From contig OU612075.1 in the NCBI GenBank assembly GCA_914767715.1, forward strand, positions 1,676,001 through 1,740,000: a stretch of DNA of 64,000 nt, given 5' to 3'. Below the pieces are notes generated by a model. That model searched no databases. It saw nothing but the letters and a program-made list of their open reading frames with translations, and was not told the DNA's origin. The stretch comes from Membranipora membranacea. Taxonomy: Eukaryota > Bryozoa > Gymnolaemata > Cheilostomatida > Membraniporidae. A program made the position numbers and the translations under genes. The stretch's first letter is position 1. The number at the start of each line of letters is the position of its first letter. Positions 22,168-34,078 of this stretch are shown here, in pieces.

Positions 22168-24671
22168 TTCTTTAGTCAAAAAATCGCCACTGCTTCTATC
22201 CCACTCTTATGTAGATTTAGAGTTTCCTGTAGAGATAGCTGATGTCTTTGTCTTTGTATTATTGTGACAAAGCTAACAGCAGCTTGAAATTTTACAGCGA
22301 CGATATAAGTTCAAGTTCAGGAACATGTAGCTTATTGGCGCACACGACATCCAATGAAATTTAGTGACTTCCTCATACAATCTCGCCAAATCTACCTTTG
22401 CTCTCCTGATAAAGTCAATAATGCAGAGCTTATGGATGTTGATAAAAAAAGTTTTATCAGTAGCAAATTTGAGAGCCAAAGTGCACAACAAGATATGCTG
22501 ACAAAGTAAATATCACCCTTGAAGTAATTGGAATGCAATGGCGCTGATACCAAACGACCCTGCAAAGCTGTGCAAGTTCATATGCTTACTTCCTTGTATA
22601 GAACAATTCCCTTTGGCACAATGAGGTCATTTTTTGTAGGGGTTTTTACTACTGTTTAACCAATCATGACACTGACTAAGAATATAACACAACAAAACTG
22701 CTATTGAATCTTCACAATTGGTTTACCAGAGTGAAGCTATGTAAAAAAAAGAACATTATCAGTAAATGTATTACATACACTGTTTATGCTTTATTTTGCA
22801 AGCAATATATCGTCATATAGGAGTTAAAACGTAACATGATCTTTGAATTATGCAAAAAGGTCAATGATTTGTCACGAGTTTAGATGCAGTTTGGTTTTTT
22901 TTCACAGGATGAAAACACATGTCATCAGATTTTATTTTTTACAAACCCATTCTCTTAAAGGCGTTGAAACTTTCGCTTGGTAATCATTATTTCCAATCTT
23001 ATATTCACTGCTGCAGGAAACCTTACTTATTAGAATAGCCAGTCACAATGGATAACAAAACTAAAGCGATCATATATACGAGACTGATTGATTGCGGTTC
23101 TTCACAGAGCAGTTAATTGAACATAGTTTTGAAATGCAAAAATTTAACATTTCGATCCTGCGAACTCTAAAACCAGAGTACATGGGTACCTAACAATAAT
23201 CATATACTATATAAATATTATACTATAGGTAACATATATGGTAATATAGCTTAGTCATGTAACCTGACCACTCAATGCAAAAATAAGCTAAAAAAAAAAA
23301 AAAGTAGACACTGTCAAGGCTAGAACAAAAGTACTCAGGTTTTTAAACTTCTATTGAATAGAAAATATTAGCAATTATTTTATAATAATAGATTAAAAGC
23401 ATGAGCATGAAATTTTACTATTATACAGGCTGATGAGGATGTGGATAGTGTAGTGTGAACAAACAAATTCAGCGTATGATGTTTGTTTTGTTTTGAATAT
23501 TGAATAGGGGGTAGAAGTTACTATCTGAGTTATGAGGCATTACAATATACAGAGGTGAGCGCGAGACTGCAAAACACACAGAGTGTTCAGCTGGGAACTA
23601 TGCGTCAAGCGCAGCCTCATAATTCCTTTTTCAAGTACCGTACATCATTCCTCCCTCATTCCATTTAGCGGGCATTTCGTAGATAGGGCTTCCCGGTTGC
23701 GGGTCAGGTCAGGAGCAGCTTTGTCTAGTGTCGACCTCTCTTGCGTAGACTATCAGACCACACCCCTGCGATTTACCTTGATTTTTAATCATTTATTTTA
23801 CTAGAAACCTAATACAACCAAAAAAACCATGTGCGTAACTGAGCCTTTTCATCAAGCTCAAATCTCTATACCGTTAATGAGTTATGTTTGGCGGAGCTAA
23901 GTGCCGGTATTTGTTTCGCTGAGTTTAATTTTACAGCCTTGTGTCTTCGTCTTCTTGTGTAGAGATTTTGATACGATATGCGAGTCTATACCATCATTCA
24001 ACTCCATCCAACGGAGCATCATCCTCATGACTTACTGGCTAATTTAGACCTTACTGCATACTCTCAATAGTCAGAGTCATGTATATAGAAACCTTGTTCT
24101 TCATGAATTGCGCCTGGCCCTATTCTCTAGTTCTGTGATCGATGAGTCATCAAGAAATAGCACTGGTGTGTAGGATTCATAACCCTTTACTGATAATGCA
24201 GCCAATTTACTCTGTGTAACACAGCTAGAGATTTGAGTTCTATTATATCTGAATTATGGATTTAATGAGAAGTTTTGCAGTATTACAATTTTCAAACATT
24301 TTTATATTTGAGGAAGTTGGCTCCTCTTTTCAATTCATCGGACAGCTCCATTTGCAAAGCTGATTTTAGATTGATAATAGTCCTGACTATAGTATCCATA
24401 AACATATATGTTTATGATAGTATCAAAACGAGTTGCAAATCTGCCATTGCTCTAATACAAGATTTGTAGATTCCATACATATATTTATGAGCTACGTATG
24501 AAGATTTGCAAAATAACATGGCCAGCATCAGAATCGGTTGACATTCTCCATTCCATAATGACTAAAGTCTTTGGTGCCTGGAAAAAAAGATACCTATAAC
24601 TGATTAGTGAATAAATCTACTATATAAAATGAAAGACGAAAGACCTCCTGGCTATATGTTAATGCTGCACT
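22168..24671. other. Intergenic region, no gene seen
   Basis: This is the upstream side of the TRIM gene and the downstream side of the CUB gene. It is mostly very AT-rich. A less AT-rich block at 23560-23780 shows no exon signals. Palindromic CATAAACATATATGTTTATG lies at about 24398-24417. Nothing else is supported. Confidence 0.5.
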
Positions 24672-24677
24672 TTTATT
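24672..24677 (-). terminator. Candidate polyadenylation signal of the CUB gene
   Basis: AATAAA on the minus strand, about 390 bases after the stop codon at 25067. Confidence 0.4.
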
Positions 24678-25066
24678 CCAGTGAACTTGCAATTATGTTA
24701 TGAGTTTGCAAAGCAGAGCGGCAAACTATGACTTAAAAAAATGTTAACATCATTTCACAACATTCAGAGCAACATTAATCAACAAAATACCCATATATCA
24801 AAAGCGTCTAAAATTCTACTCAAATCCCAATCTCCAGCTCCAAGAAAAGTATAAAATGTTTTGAGGTCTGTTAAACATTGCTATCCTGATGAAATCAAAA
24901 GATGTGTTCTATCTGTATCAAACACAATTGTCCAAAGAACCTTATTACATCATCTCGATGATGACTTGTTACCATTATGCAATTTTGCTGTTCAGGCCTG
25001 AAAAAGGAGCTAAACTTGATCTGTACAAAATTAGAATACTTACCAACTTTCACAGCTGTCGTTTTG

Positions 25067-28000
25067 TTAGCCGATGATAGAGCTGATGATCGGGTTTGAA
25101 GCTGGTTTAGCTGATTCAGGCCAAACAACATCAGCACCACCCTCAACTAAAATCATCGCATACATATAATTCATTAAGACCGCACTGCCCTGCATAGAAA
25201 CCAGTAGAGTACATTCAATATGGTCCAATGCTTCAAATGAGTTGTCCACTTCCGAATCGAAAGATGAATGCTCACGATTTCAATACTGATAAAACTTCAA
25301 AAATGATTGCCGCAGCCGGGAGTTGAATCTGAGCCACCCGTCTTTGTCATAATCCATCCATCTACTGCCAATCCAAGTGGAATCAAGAAACACAAACCAA
25401 TGCGAGCGGAAGTTAACCTGAATGCTATTCCTATCAATTGGCCCTCAAATCGATGTCACATCGACATATGGAAACAAAATAAATATGATCGTAACACTAT
25501 GGATCCCAACTTTGAGCTTATTAAACATCGAGCTGTGCACAAACTGCCTCCAACCCCTACTGCAATTACCTGTTGTATACTCCCACACAAACATATCTGT
25601 GTCTGACAGCTGGTCAGCATTCTTCACCTGCAGTAGGTACGGTGGTATGCCATCATCTCTGAAAAATAAAAATGTGAGATAAGAGAAACATGGTTCCTCT
25701 TCATAGTGCAAAGCTTTTTATCAAAGCAGTGTAGAACAGGCAAGGTTAGAAAATTACATAAAAGCTGTCATAGTTCAAGTGCTCCGGTTGGAACTCTCAT
25801 GTCATGGAAATGGAAATGAAATGGGGAGTGAAAACAGAGAAAATATGAAGAGGAACAGTGAGGTTGCTACACTAGCTGTTGATGTCATGATTAACACCCC
25901 AGACTACAGGATATCTATTATTTGACAATAACAAATAGATGCCTTCTCGTATCCTTCATAATAACAAGTGCTGCCAATATTAACCTCTGAACGACGTCTA
26001 TTTATAGGAGGATGATAGGCTAGATGAACTAGAACTGATAAGATCAGAGACCACCGAAAAGGAGCAAAACTATTCGGCTCAGTTGGACAGATCATAGCTT
26101 AGTTCACTCATGGTTCACTGGTCAGAGTGAACATATATACGATTCATTTGTCTGTATTCAGAGTTGCTCCCCTGTCCATCATACATGACAAGTTACCCTA
26201 TATCATAGGGTAACACCAGATATTTGGACTGATTACCCTATGAGACCAGATGACCCTATAACCACCCCACTTTTGCACCTGAGAGCTTAGTGCTGTTTTA
26301 TTTGCTTAGTTTGCAGTCGTGAGGTCTAGTTTTCAACCTTTTATAACCAATTGCATTTACATTAAACTTTTTCCATAATAAAACTTGGTGTAAAATTTGC
26401 TAGAATTGGGTAAATTTTGGTTTTCTCATAATAAAACAGCACAAAAACCGAACATTCAGCGTCTCGGTTTCTACACCATGCCGCCACCGGGAGATTTTCA
26501 GGGTCCCCCAGGCCAACCCAACCCGCATGGTGATGCACCACCAGATATGGACCCCAGCCAACTTGTCATGTATGCGTGTCCATTGGAGGAAAAACAACTC
26601 CGAATTTAGGCAAATGGATCAATATTGATCTAGAGCATGGGTGGGCAACCTTTTCCTAAAAAAATTCCACATTTTACACAGGCTCAACACAATTAGGCGC
26701 AACATATCTTTCAGGTATACAATCGGAACCGGAGTAACAACTATGTACAAACTAAAACAGATTTATTTGTAAAAGCTGTGGTATGTTGCAAGGAACTTCA
26801 GCTCAACAGAAATACTAATTTAAAAAATCTTGTGAAGTTTTGCATGTGTATGGAAAAGGGCAGGGTGGGTGTGGGAGGGGTGCTGGCACCCCTCCGCGAT
26901 GGGGAAGTTATTTGCGAATGCCTGTAAAATTAGATGCAATCTGGAACATTTTAGCGATAAAGCAGGAGCATTTGTAACATGAAAACTTGTTAAAACTCAT
27001 CTGCATTTCTTGTTCAAGGTGACAGATTTGCTAAAAAAATTAATTACTATGATATTAACGAAAAATTTTATTCGAATTTCCAAAGGTCACCGTTCTGGGT
27101 TATTTTGAAAATAAAGCACTTGAAAAAGGAGTTAACACCAATACAGTTAAGATGATTATGTCTAGAAACGGCTTTGGAAGCTACATGCTTAATGCTGAAT
27201 GGCCACTATTTTGAAATATATTGTGCCTACATACTTGAATATCAAGATTACAAAATGCGAGATGGGAATCGAAATTAATGTGTAATATATATCTTTTCAG
27301 GCATAAGGCCACAATCAGCCCGCAAAATATTGTTCATTAGGCCGTACTGGAAAATAGGCCGCAGGTTGCCGACAGCTGATCTAGAGGTATGCAAGACTTT
27401 TACTTCTACCCAATAGGAATTAGCGGTGTAAAATTCTAAAATCCGACAATATCTCACAAACACAACTATGTCTAAGAATTAAACCCACAGGTTTTTTTGC
27501 AGCCCATTAGGTAATTGTTACTGAGACATAATTCATCTCATGTCATGATATATGCTGCCTGGTAAAAAAAGAACTGTGGCAAGCTTTTAACAAATAGGAA
27601 TATCTATGATTGGTGTTACACGCCACAAATACAACGACACAACAAATTATACAGGCGATTTGGTCTAGATAAAAAATTAACATAATAAGGAGATTGCAAT
27701 TGCCGCTATCTGAACTTATGACAGGCCGTACATGGGCAGCTACTATAAGAGAACTGAATAATAGTATAATCTGTGACAAGTTTGCATGAATGAATGAAAA
27801 TAATTAAGAAATCATTGCAATAGCTGCTGTTATTTAAACTCACATGGGAGAAGTGTAAAGCAGATTACATGACAATTATTTTATAAGATAGCTCCTAGGA
27901 GCACAGAGTTTAACAATGGGTATATCTGCCCCCTTTAGTGATTAGCCTTTGAACCTTGGAAGTTTCTATCAATGCAGATGGCTTTTAACCATTGATAAAA

Positions 28001-30152
28001 CTATTAAAGCAGATTTTAAACGCTTTGCCCAGGCACTAAGGCTTAAATGATTTGCTCAGGTATGACTGTTCTTTTAGATATTAGCCTTTGAACCATAGAA
28101 ATTTCTATTTGAGCAAATTCTAACCATTGATATTTCTATTGAAGCAGCTTTTACACATTTTGCCCAGGCACTTAGGCTGTATTGCACTGATGATTGATTA
28201 GGATTGCACATAGACAAAACATTTTTATGCAATCTCATAGACATAGACAAAGCTATGTCTATGGGATTGAATAAAAATGGCTAGAAAAAGCCAAAAAACC
28301 TGTGCTGGCTGTTGCAAGTTTTCTATATCATAGCATCACCTGCTGTTTTTCATACTACTCCCAAAGAGAAGATCAGGTATGAATCTAGTTATCTTGACAA
28401 TAATTGAGGATGGATAGGCAAAACTGTAGGTGTTTATTGTGTGCGAAAATAGGGCTTAGCTGCCACATAAGTTGTCAGATGTCCCCTATGAGAACTGGTT
28501 CATGGGCATTACCTTAATACCACCTCAAACTTCGTTTTCGGTGGGATTAACCTTCATGACTACAGAATGAAAATATGGAGTATCAATCTTTTGGGTTGTG
28601 GTCACACTGTCATCGAAATTACACTAATTAACATGTGTATCTCTGGTTTTTACAGTCTATTTAGTAGCAGTACCTAACATCTACCCACTCCTCATTAATA
28701 AAATTGAACGCGAGTCGTCACACCAAATTTCTTGTGAGGGTAAGGCTACAAAATAAATTAATTCAATATCTATCAATCAGAGATATACATGCAATGGTAT
28801 ATCACATGATCGGTGTGTAGATGAACTATCCTTCATGGTTACAGAATAAAAATATGGGTATGTCAAGCATTAATACGAGTGAACTGTTTTGGCTTTGATC
28901 ACACTCACATGATTGAGACAAATCGTGGGTCCTCATATTCAGAGATGGTTCTGTTGTTGCAGTCATGTATCCCTGTGGTATAGAGTGGTCGGAGGAAACC
29001 CAGAAACACATCATCTACATTATCGTATAGGCTCACCTCAGTCTTACATGATGCAATTCTCAGAGCCTGAAATATGAGGAATATTTATCAGAAGATAATT
29101 TAACTTTGTCTCCCTTGTCAAATGAAAGGACAACTCCTTCAATTCAATATTATTCAATTGAATCAAATTAAATGAATTAAGAAATTAGTAGATGAGCCAT
29201 TTAATTATCTTCCATAAATATGTATATTTGGTCGAGCTAAGAAGGTCTCCTCGACTCTTTCCTGGTTTAATAACATTAAACCTGATTGCAATAGAGAAAA
29301 GAGAAACTGACATCTTACCATCAGCCTGAAATAGATGTTGCTCTCAGTCTTTGTAGTAGAGATTCTCAGGTTGCATGTCTGAGGGGCTGAGTGATTACCG
29401 CCCCCTCTTAGGTAGATAGTACCAGAGGTAGAACTGTTGTCTACACCTGGAGTCAGCACAATACCACAGTTATCCAAAAAGGAAACTGAAATATACAAAA
29501 CAAATCTTATCAGGGTTCCTTGCCAACGTGAGAAACGGAAAACTATAGCATGGTGTAGCTATGCAGCAGTATGTAATTAAAACATCTTCCTCCGTTATCG
29601 GAGTGTTTTTTAGCAATGCTCAGATAGAGAGACATCAAAGTGAGGCAAAGATGCTAAATATTAAAAGCCCTTCAGGACTAGACACTGCCCTTATAGCATC
29701 AGAAAGCATGCATGTAGATATGTCATGTCATGTCACATCAAAAACCTAGCAGGGCCTAATCAGTACCCATCTTACAGAGCCTGTCAACAACAAAGTCGTA
29801 GTCCCCAACTGGTCTTGCCATTGGTTTGAAATGTTCATATACATTTCGAAGAGTCTATAAATCTTCCAAATGAAGACCCCCTATAGTAGAACCACCTGCA
29901 TATGGGACTTCAAAGAGTGACAGGGCGCTCATTTCATGAAGAGATGCAGAATGAAAATCGAAATTTTATTATGATATGCGTCAAAACTCATCTCATAAAA
30001 ATCTCATCACACACCAAAATATAAAATAGAATATATTGTCTTGATGAAGTCAGATGTTACCGACAGGTTTTCTATAACTTACTGTCATCAGCCAAGACTG
30101 CCGAGCAGACTGCCAACAGAGTGATAGTCCCTATGATTTGATACAAAGCCAT
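25067..30152 (-). CDS. Secreted CUB-domain protein, 187 aa
   Basis: Five exons: 30152-30083, 29485-29319, 29066-28909, 25658-25570 and 25146-25067, with phases matching throughout. Residues 1-21 form a signal peptide (MALYQIIGTITLLAVCSAVLA). Residues about 28-160 form one CUB-like domain: an NCG start, C-x26-C-type spacing (QTCNLRIS), a hydrophobic strand (IYFRLMALRIAS), C-x-T-E-V-S-L-Y-D-N, and a closing strand (YLLQVKNA). CUB domains are extracellular interaction modules, some of them calcium dependent. No protease or other partner domain is present, so this is a stand-alone CUB protein of unknown partner. Intron 3 is 3.25 kb and full of repeats, unlike the other introns. The last exon (26 codons) is less certain than the rest. 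Confidence 0.82.
26397..26609 (+). other. Short open frame in the CUB-gene intron, opposite strand, uncertain
   Basis: An open frame of about 70 codons whose middle (MPPPGDFQGPPGQPNPHGD) is Pro/Gly-rich and compositionally unlike random intron. It starts without clear upstream signals and is followed at 26632 by GTGGGCAACCTTTTCC, like the end of the hAT-type element at 60003. It may be part of a transposon or a decayed coding fragment; there is not enough to call a gene. Confidence 0.3.
27947..28200. repeat. Diverged tandem duplication, about 130-bp units
   Basis: TTAGCCTTTGAACC, followed by TTTCTAT, AACCATTGATA, AAGCAG and TTTGCCCAGGCACT(A/T)AGGCT, occurs twice in the same order (27947-28050 and 28081-28172). 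It lies in intron 3 of the CUB gene. Confidence 0.7.
28220..28279. repeat. 60-bp hairpin, 27-bp arms
   Basis: Arms 28220-28246 and 28253-28279 pair with two mismatches around the loop ACAAAG (arm core TCTCATAGACATAG). The geometry fits either a tiny foldback element or a pre-miRNA-like stem in the CUB-gene intron. No direct repeats flank it. Confidence 0.6.
28551..28910. mobile_element. MITE-like family 1, copy D, between direct repeats
   Basis: The element is about 28603-28816, starting CACACTGTCATCG and ending ATGATCGGTGTG, with the same internal blocks as copies A-C. On both sides is a diverged direct repeat of about 60-70 bases (CCTTCATG..TACAGAAT.AAAATATGG..). The right repeat runs up to the donor of CUB exon 3. 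Confidence 0.65.
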
Positions 30153-30959
30153 TTTGCGCAGTCTCTATTCGATTAAAGAAATGAAAGCTCAATAACTGAT
30201 ATAGTCCAGACGTAAGTTGTAAACTATCCGTTCAGAGTGAACAGCAGGTCATCTGTTGTTTCCCATGATATTTACAAAGAGGGAATAAATAGTATCACAC
30301 TATACTCTAGTCATGTTAAGTTAGCAGTAAACCATTACAGCCTGGTTATTAGAATGAGCGAAGGGGACAAAGTTTAGGTGGGGTCTTAGGCTTCTCTAGT
30401 TTGGGGCTTAATTGTGCCAGCCATACGGTTGGCTAATGGCTATTGTTGAAATGCTTTGAAATTTTTGTTATTATTATTACTGCATAAATGATTTTGGTCA
30501 TCGGACTTGTTGATCAGGTGGAAGAGCATCCACTCAGCTGATATCAGTATGCTCTGAGATCTAGCCATACAATAAAGTATAAAATATGGTTGTGCGCTAT
30601 AGTACTTTACGACAAAAAATTAACCAAGAGAGAACAAACGGTGACTCCGTAGTTCAAACACTTTGAATTGTGATAATTAAATTGCGAAGAATAGCAGCCT
30701 AGAAATTCTGTCTTGTTATCACAAAAAAAATAAAATTCAAATTCAAAATAATTTTACTCCATTGTCTTTTTTGTCTTCATGGACGTTTAAGTCTTCACAG
30801 GCTCTTTAGTGTTCAAAATCACTGCCACAAACTAACCATAAACCTCTGTTGGAGCATTGCTTGAAACAAGCCGCCTTTGAATCCTAGAGAGGGTTTGGCG
30901 CACACAGTGTCACTTATTTTTCTGAAAATTGTGCATTTGATGTTTCTCAAATCAAAAGC

Positions 30960-33900
30960 CTATCGTCTTTTTCTATTAGCCTCACAAATAGAGCGCTGCA
31001 TGGAGTTGAGGTAAGAAATGGGCTGAATATCAGCTATAGCCTCAGATACCAGATGTTTCCAATGTCCGTTACAAACAGCCGTCCAGCCAATGGTGTTAAT
31101 AGCTGACTCGACGTATTCCGCTGTCTGGCAGCCAAACATTCGCCTACCAGCTTGAAGTGAGGCGTGCTCAAAATCTAGGCTTGACTTACAAGAACTCGTC
31201 TCCACTAACGCTGTCTCCAGCAACTGAATTATTATACCTGAATAATGATGCAACACAATTAGAAATCTGTCGGCTAACATCGTGGGTTAAAATGGCAAGT
31301 CCGAAGACTGAGAAATAAAGGTGCCTGAAGGGCGCGGCCGCCATTTTCGGCGACAAGTTGCAGGCAGGGTCGGAGCACACCTGGGCCGTCAATAGACAGT
31401 TTTCTGTGCTCTTATTTATGCCTCAATTCGGAGTTGTCCTCTCTCCAGTTTGGTTCTTTTAACCCGCGCCGCATAGGAAAAACCTGCTGAAAGAGGGTTA
31501 TCTTGAAAACCACTTATTGATTCAGAGTCTGCACCATTGAAAACCCTGTGAGACAGGGTTTCAAAATCATTGGAGGCTTGAATGTTGATAAATCTTAATT
31601 TTAGTGACAAAACTCATGTAAAATGCTGCCAAATTGTCCGCAAAACAGGCAGAAAATGCTATAATTGATAATCCAATTACTAAAATTAATTCCCAAACTA
31701 TGTCCATATGAGTTTTCAATGTTGCAGATTCTGAATCAAAAATAATATTTATCCTTTTATAAGCGGTTTTCAAGATAACCCTCTTTTCAGCACGTTTTTC
31801 CTATGCGGCGTGGGTTAAAAGTACCAAACTGGAGAGAGGAAAACTCCAAAATGAGGCCTAAAACAGAGCTCAGAAAACTGTCTATTGAGCCCAGTCGTCA
31901 GTAGAGACCGCAGCGGGATTCAAATCTGAGACCTCCAACACTTGCGCATTAGAGGGCAGGCGCTTTAACAACCGAGCTACCACCTACATAATGTTACTAT
32001 TTTGCCTGGAGATATATAGATAATCAATAAAGTGTTACTTTCAAGTCAACAGTGACACTATATCTAAAGGTATAACACAGTTTACAATGAAAGAGCATAG
32101 TTATATAGCATATGGTCCTACCAGAATCTTTGGTACAGTAACATCTTTGAAGGCCTTCAGTAAAAGTGGACACATATGATTTGGTTGCAGAATAGACTGT
32201 GGTCATTAGAGAAGGCCTCTTTGCTATCGAGGAGACGTTCACTATCACACCCTTATTCTTGACAACCATCTGAGGTAGAACCATGGAGCTCATCATTGTG
32301 ACTGATACGCAGTTGATTGCTGATAAATCCTTGTATATCTGTTGCCTAAACGATTGAAGTTATGCTTCTTGTTAATACTGAGAATTCAATATGCATCCAT
32401 TTAGAGTTCGATAATCTCGATATTAATGATATGTAATATTATTCTGGCCGTAAAGAAATATTTATTGTATTGATATATAATGACCACCTAACCATCTTTA
32501 CATCCAGATAAAACAAATACATTATGATACTTTGACAAGCAAATTAAAGCACCTACCCACATAAATCAACAATGAAACTGCGCATTTACTTGAATGGGCT
32601 GAATAACGACAATACATAATACATAATAACGACAATACATAATAACCAGTGAACTATGAGTAGGAAAAATTAATTACCTGTTCGGTATGTCCAGAAAATA
32701 TTCAAGGTCATGTCCCGTTCCAACATTGTTGATTAAAACGCCGATGTCCAATCCTTTGAGCCCTTTAGCTATGTCCTCATATATGTCCACGCCTGAGAAG
32801 TCAGCTACTACAGTTCTCACATTGACACTGTGCGCTGACTGTAGTTCATTTTTTACTCGAGTCAGCTTTTCTTCTGATCTGCTGATGAGTACCACATTGA
32901 GACCTCTCTTTGCCAGAGCAAAAGCATATTCTTTACCTGTAAAAAAGAGTGAAACTTTTAATAAAACTGCGTCCACTCTGTATTGTTGTTCACTAAAATA
33001 CTTAATTCGAAACATTATCAAAGTGTATAATCAACCTCAGGGGACAAGAACGGCCTATTGCAAAGTTATTCCAAAACTTCCAATTTATTGCGATATGCCG
33101 AGATCAATTTTGATATTTAGAGTTGTCATCACACTATTCAACAGAGGGCAATCCAAAAATGATTACATTGACATCCAATTGGAATAAACTACTTGTTACA
33201 AAAACTAATACTTTTATGTGTTTATGCATGTTACAAAAGAATCTTTTCTGAATGAGTATCCGTAAAAGTCATATTCAAGTTGTCAGGTTGTTCAGGGAGT
33301 CAAGTAATCAACTTGTTGAGTTGAGTCCCATTTGAGTCGTATTCATGTCATGTCTAAGTTATATTCCAGTATTATTTGAGTCATATTTAAGCCATACTTG
33401 TCTAAAAAAAACATGAATTTGACTCGTTTTATAGATGAATTCAAGTCAGCTCTGAGTCGTATTTAGGTCATATATAAGTTGAGTTGAATCTTATTTGAGT
33501 CCTATTGGGTATTAGAATAATAAGGTACCATAAAATGTAGCAGAGTAATATAGATGCTCTTCAGAATAACTCATGCAGATTAGCGTGGGAACTCTGGCAA
33601 TGTTTTTCTTACACCCAGGTTCTTTGTTTTACCAGGGACCGTATCAGCTCTAGTCATATAATTGTGCTACATCCATACATTTCAGAGCAATAGTTGGTTG
33701 GGGAGGCAAAAGTCTGAGGCGAGTCCAAAGCATCACCAGGAGGGGTGCTGTTAGTTCCTCCCTAAGCAATTTAAGGCATAAAATTAGCAAATGGAAATAT
33801 CCATCACATCTGTTACAAAACTCACCTATTCCATCTGTAGCGCCAGTGACAACTGCCCACTCCCCATAGTCTTTTAAGTTACATCCTGGCACCATCTGAG

Positions 33901-34078
33901 CAACGACATATAGATTAAATGGCGTCCACACATAGCTTCTCACAAAGGCTATGAAATAGTAGCCTAGTATGATCATGAGAATGCAAGACTGTATCGAGCA
34001 GTTCTTCACTGAGTCATAAATAGTCTCCATTTCTATATCTGTTGGTGCGTGCAGAGTGAAATTGTGATGTGTTACCAT
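30960..34078 (-). CDS. Very-long-chain 3-oxoacyl-CoA reductase / 17-beta-HSD type 12-like, 337 aa
   Basis: Four exons: 34078-33826, 32936-32678, 32345-32122 and 31237-30960, all in phase. One N-terminal hydrophobic segment (about residues 31-46) is followed by the SDR cofactor motif TGATDGIG (78-85). A central N-N-V-G-T-G is present, with the catalytic Ser in NVSS (209-210) and the catalytic Y222-S-A-T-K226. The C-terminal region (AEYVESAINTIGW, then NGHWKHLVSEA) matches the HSD17B12/LET-767 group. These ER-membrane enzymes use NADPH to reduce 3-ketoacyl-CoA in fatty-acid elongation, and some act on steroids. The C-terminus is basic (NRKRR), compatible with ER retention. Length is slightly above the usual ~312 residues because of the N-terminus. 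The residues just after YSATK lack the usual proline-rich VLP segment. Confidence 0.9.
31290..31985 (-). mobile_element. SINE family 1 copy split by a foldback element
   Basis: The right part (31888-31985) holds the tRNA-like head: on the minus strand GGTAGCTCGGTTGTTAAAGC, then CAGATTTGAATCCC. The left part (31290-31389) holds the body (GCTCCGACCCTGCCTGCAAC). The two halves join cleanly when compared with the copy at 60895-61137, so the 498-bp foldback at 31390-31887 inserted later. It lies in intron 3 of the HSD17B12-like gene. Confidence 0.8.
31390..31887. mobile_element. Long foldback element, 498 bp
   Basis: It begins CAATAGACAGTTTTCTG and ends with the exact reverse complement. The arms stay similar for roughly 130-165 bases (for example GCCGCATAGGAAAAAC against GTTTTTCCTATGCGGC) around about 170 unique bases. 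There is no coding capacity. It lies inside an older SINE, which fixes its exact ends. In the pre-mRNA it would form a long hairpin. Confidence 0.85.
33240..33520. repeat. Degenerate GAGTC/TATT-type repeat region
   Basis: About ten imperfect recurrences of TTGAGTC.TATTCA(A/T)GT-like units in intron 1 of the HSD17B12-like gene. Units are too diverged for a firm period. Confidence 0.5.
33683..33815. mobile_element. MITE-like family 3, truncated copy
   Basis: Matches the left half of copy 1 (TTGGTTGGGGAGGCAAAAGT, then CCAAAGCATCACCAG) but lacks the CAGGGCCGTAG start and the right half. It ends within about 10 bases of the donor of HSD17B12-like exon 1. Confidence 0.6.

Noticed and set aside
23583-23804. 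Less AT-rich 73-codon frame in the spacer at 23.6 kb
   Set aside because: No homology, no start context and no splice partners; composition alone is not enough.
32687-33187. 166-codon plus-strand frame
   Set aside because: Lies antisense over HSD17B12-like exon 2, which has full family similarity and matching splice phases.
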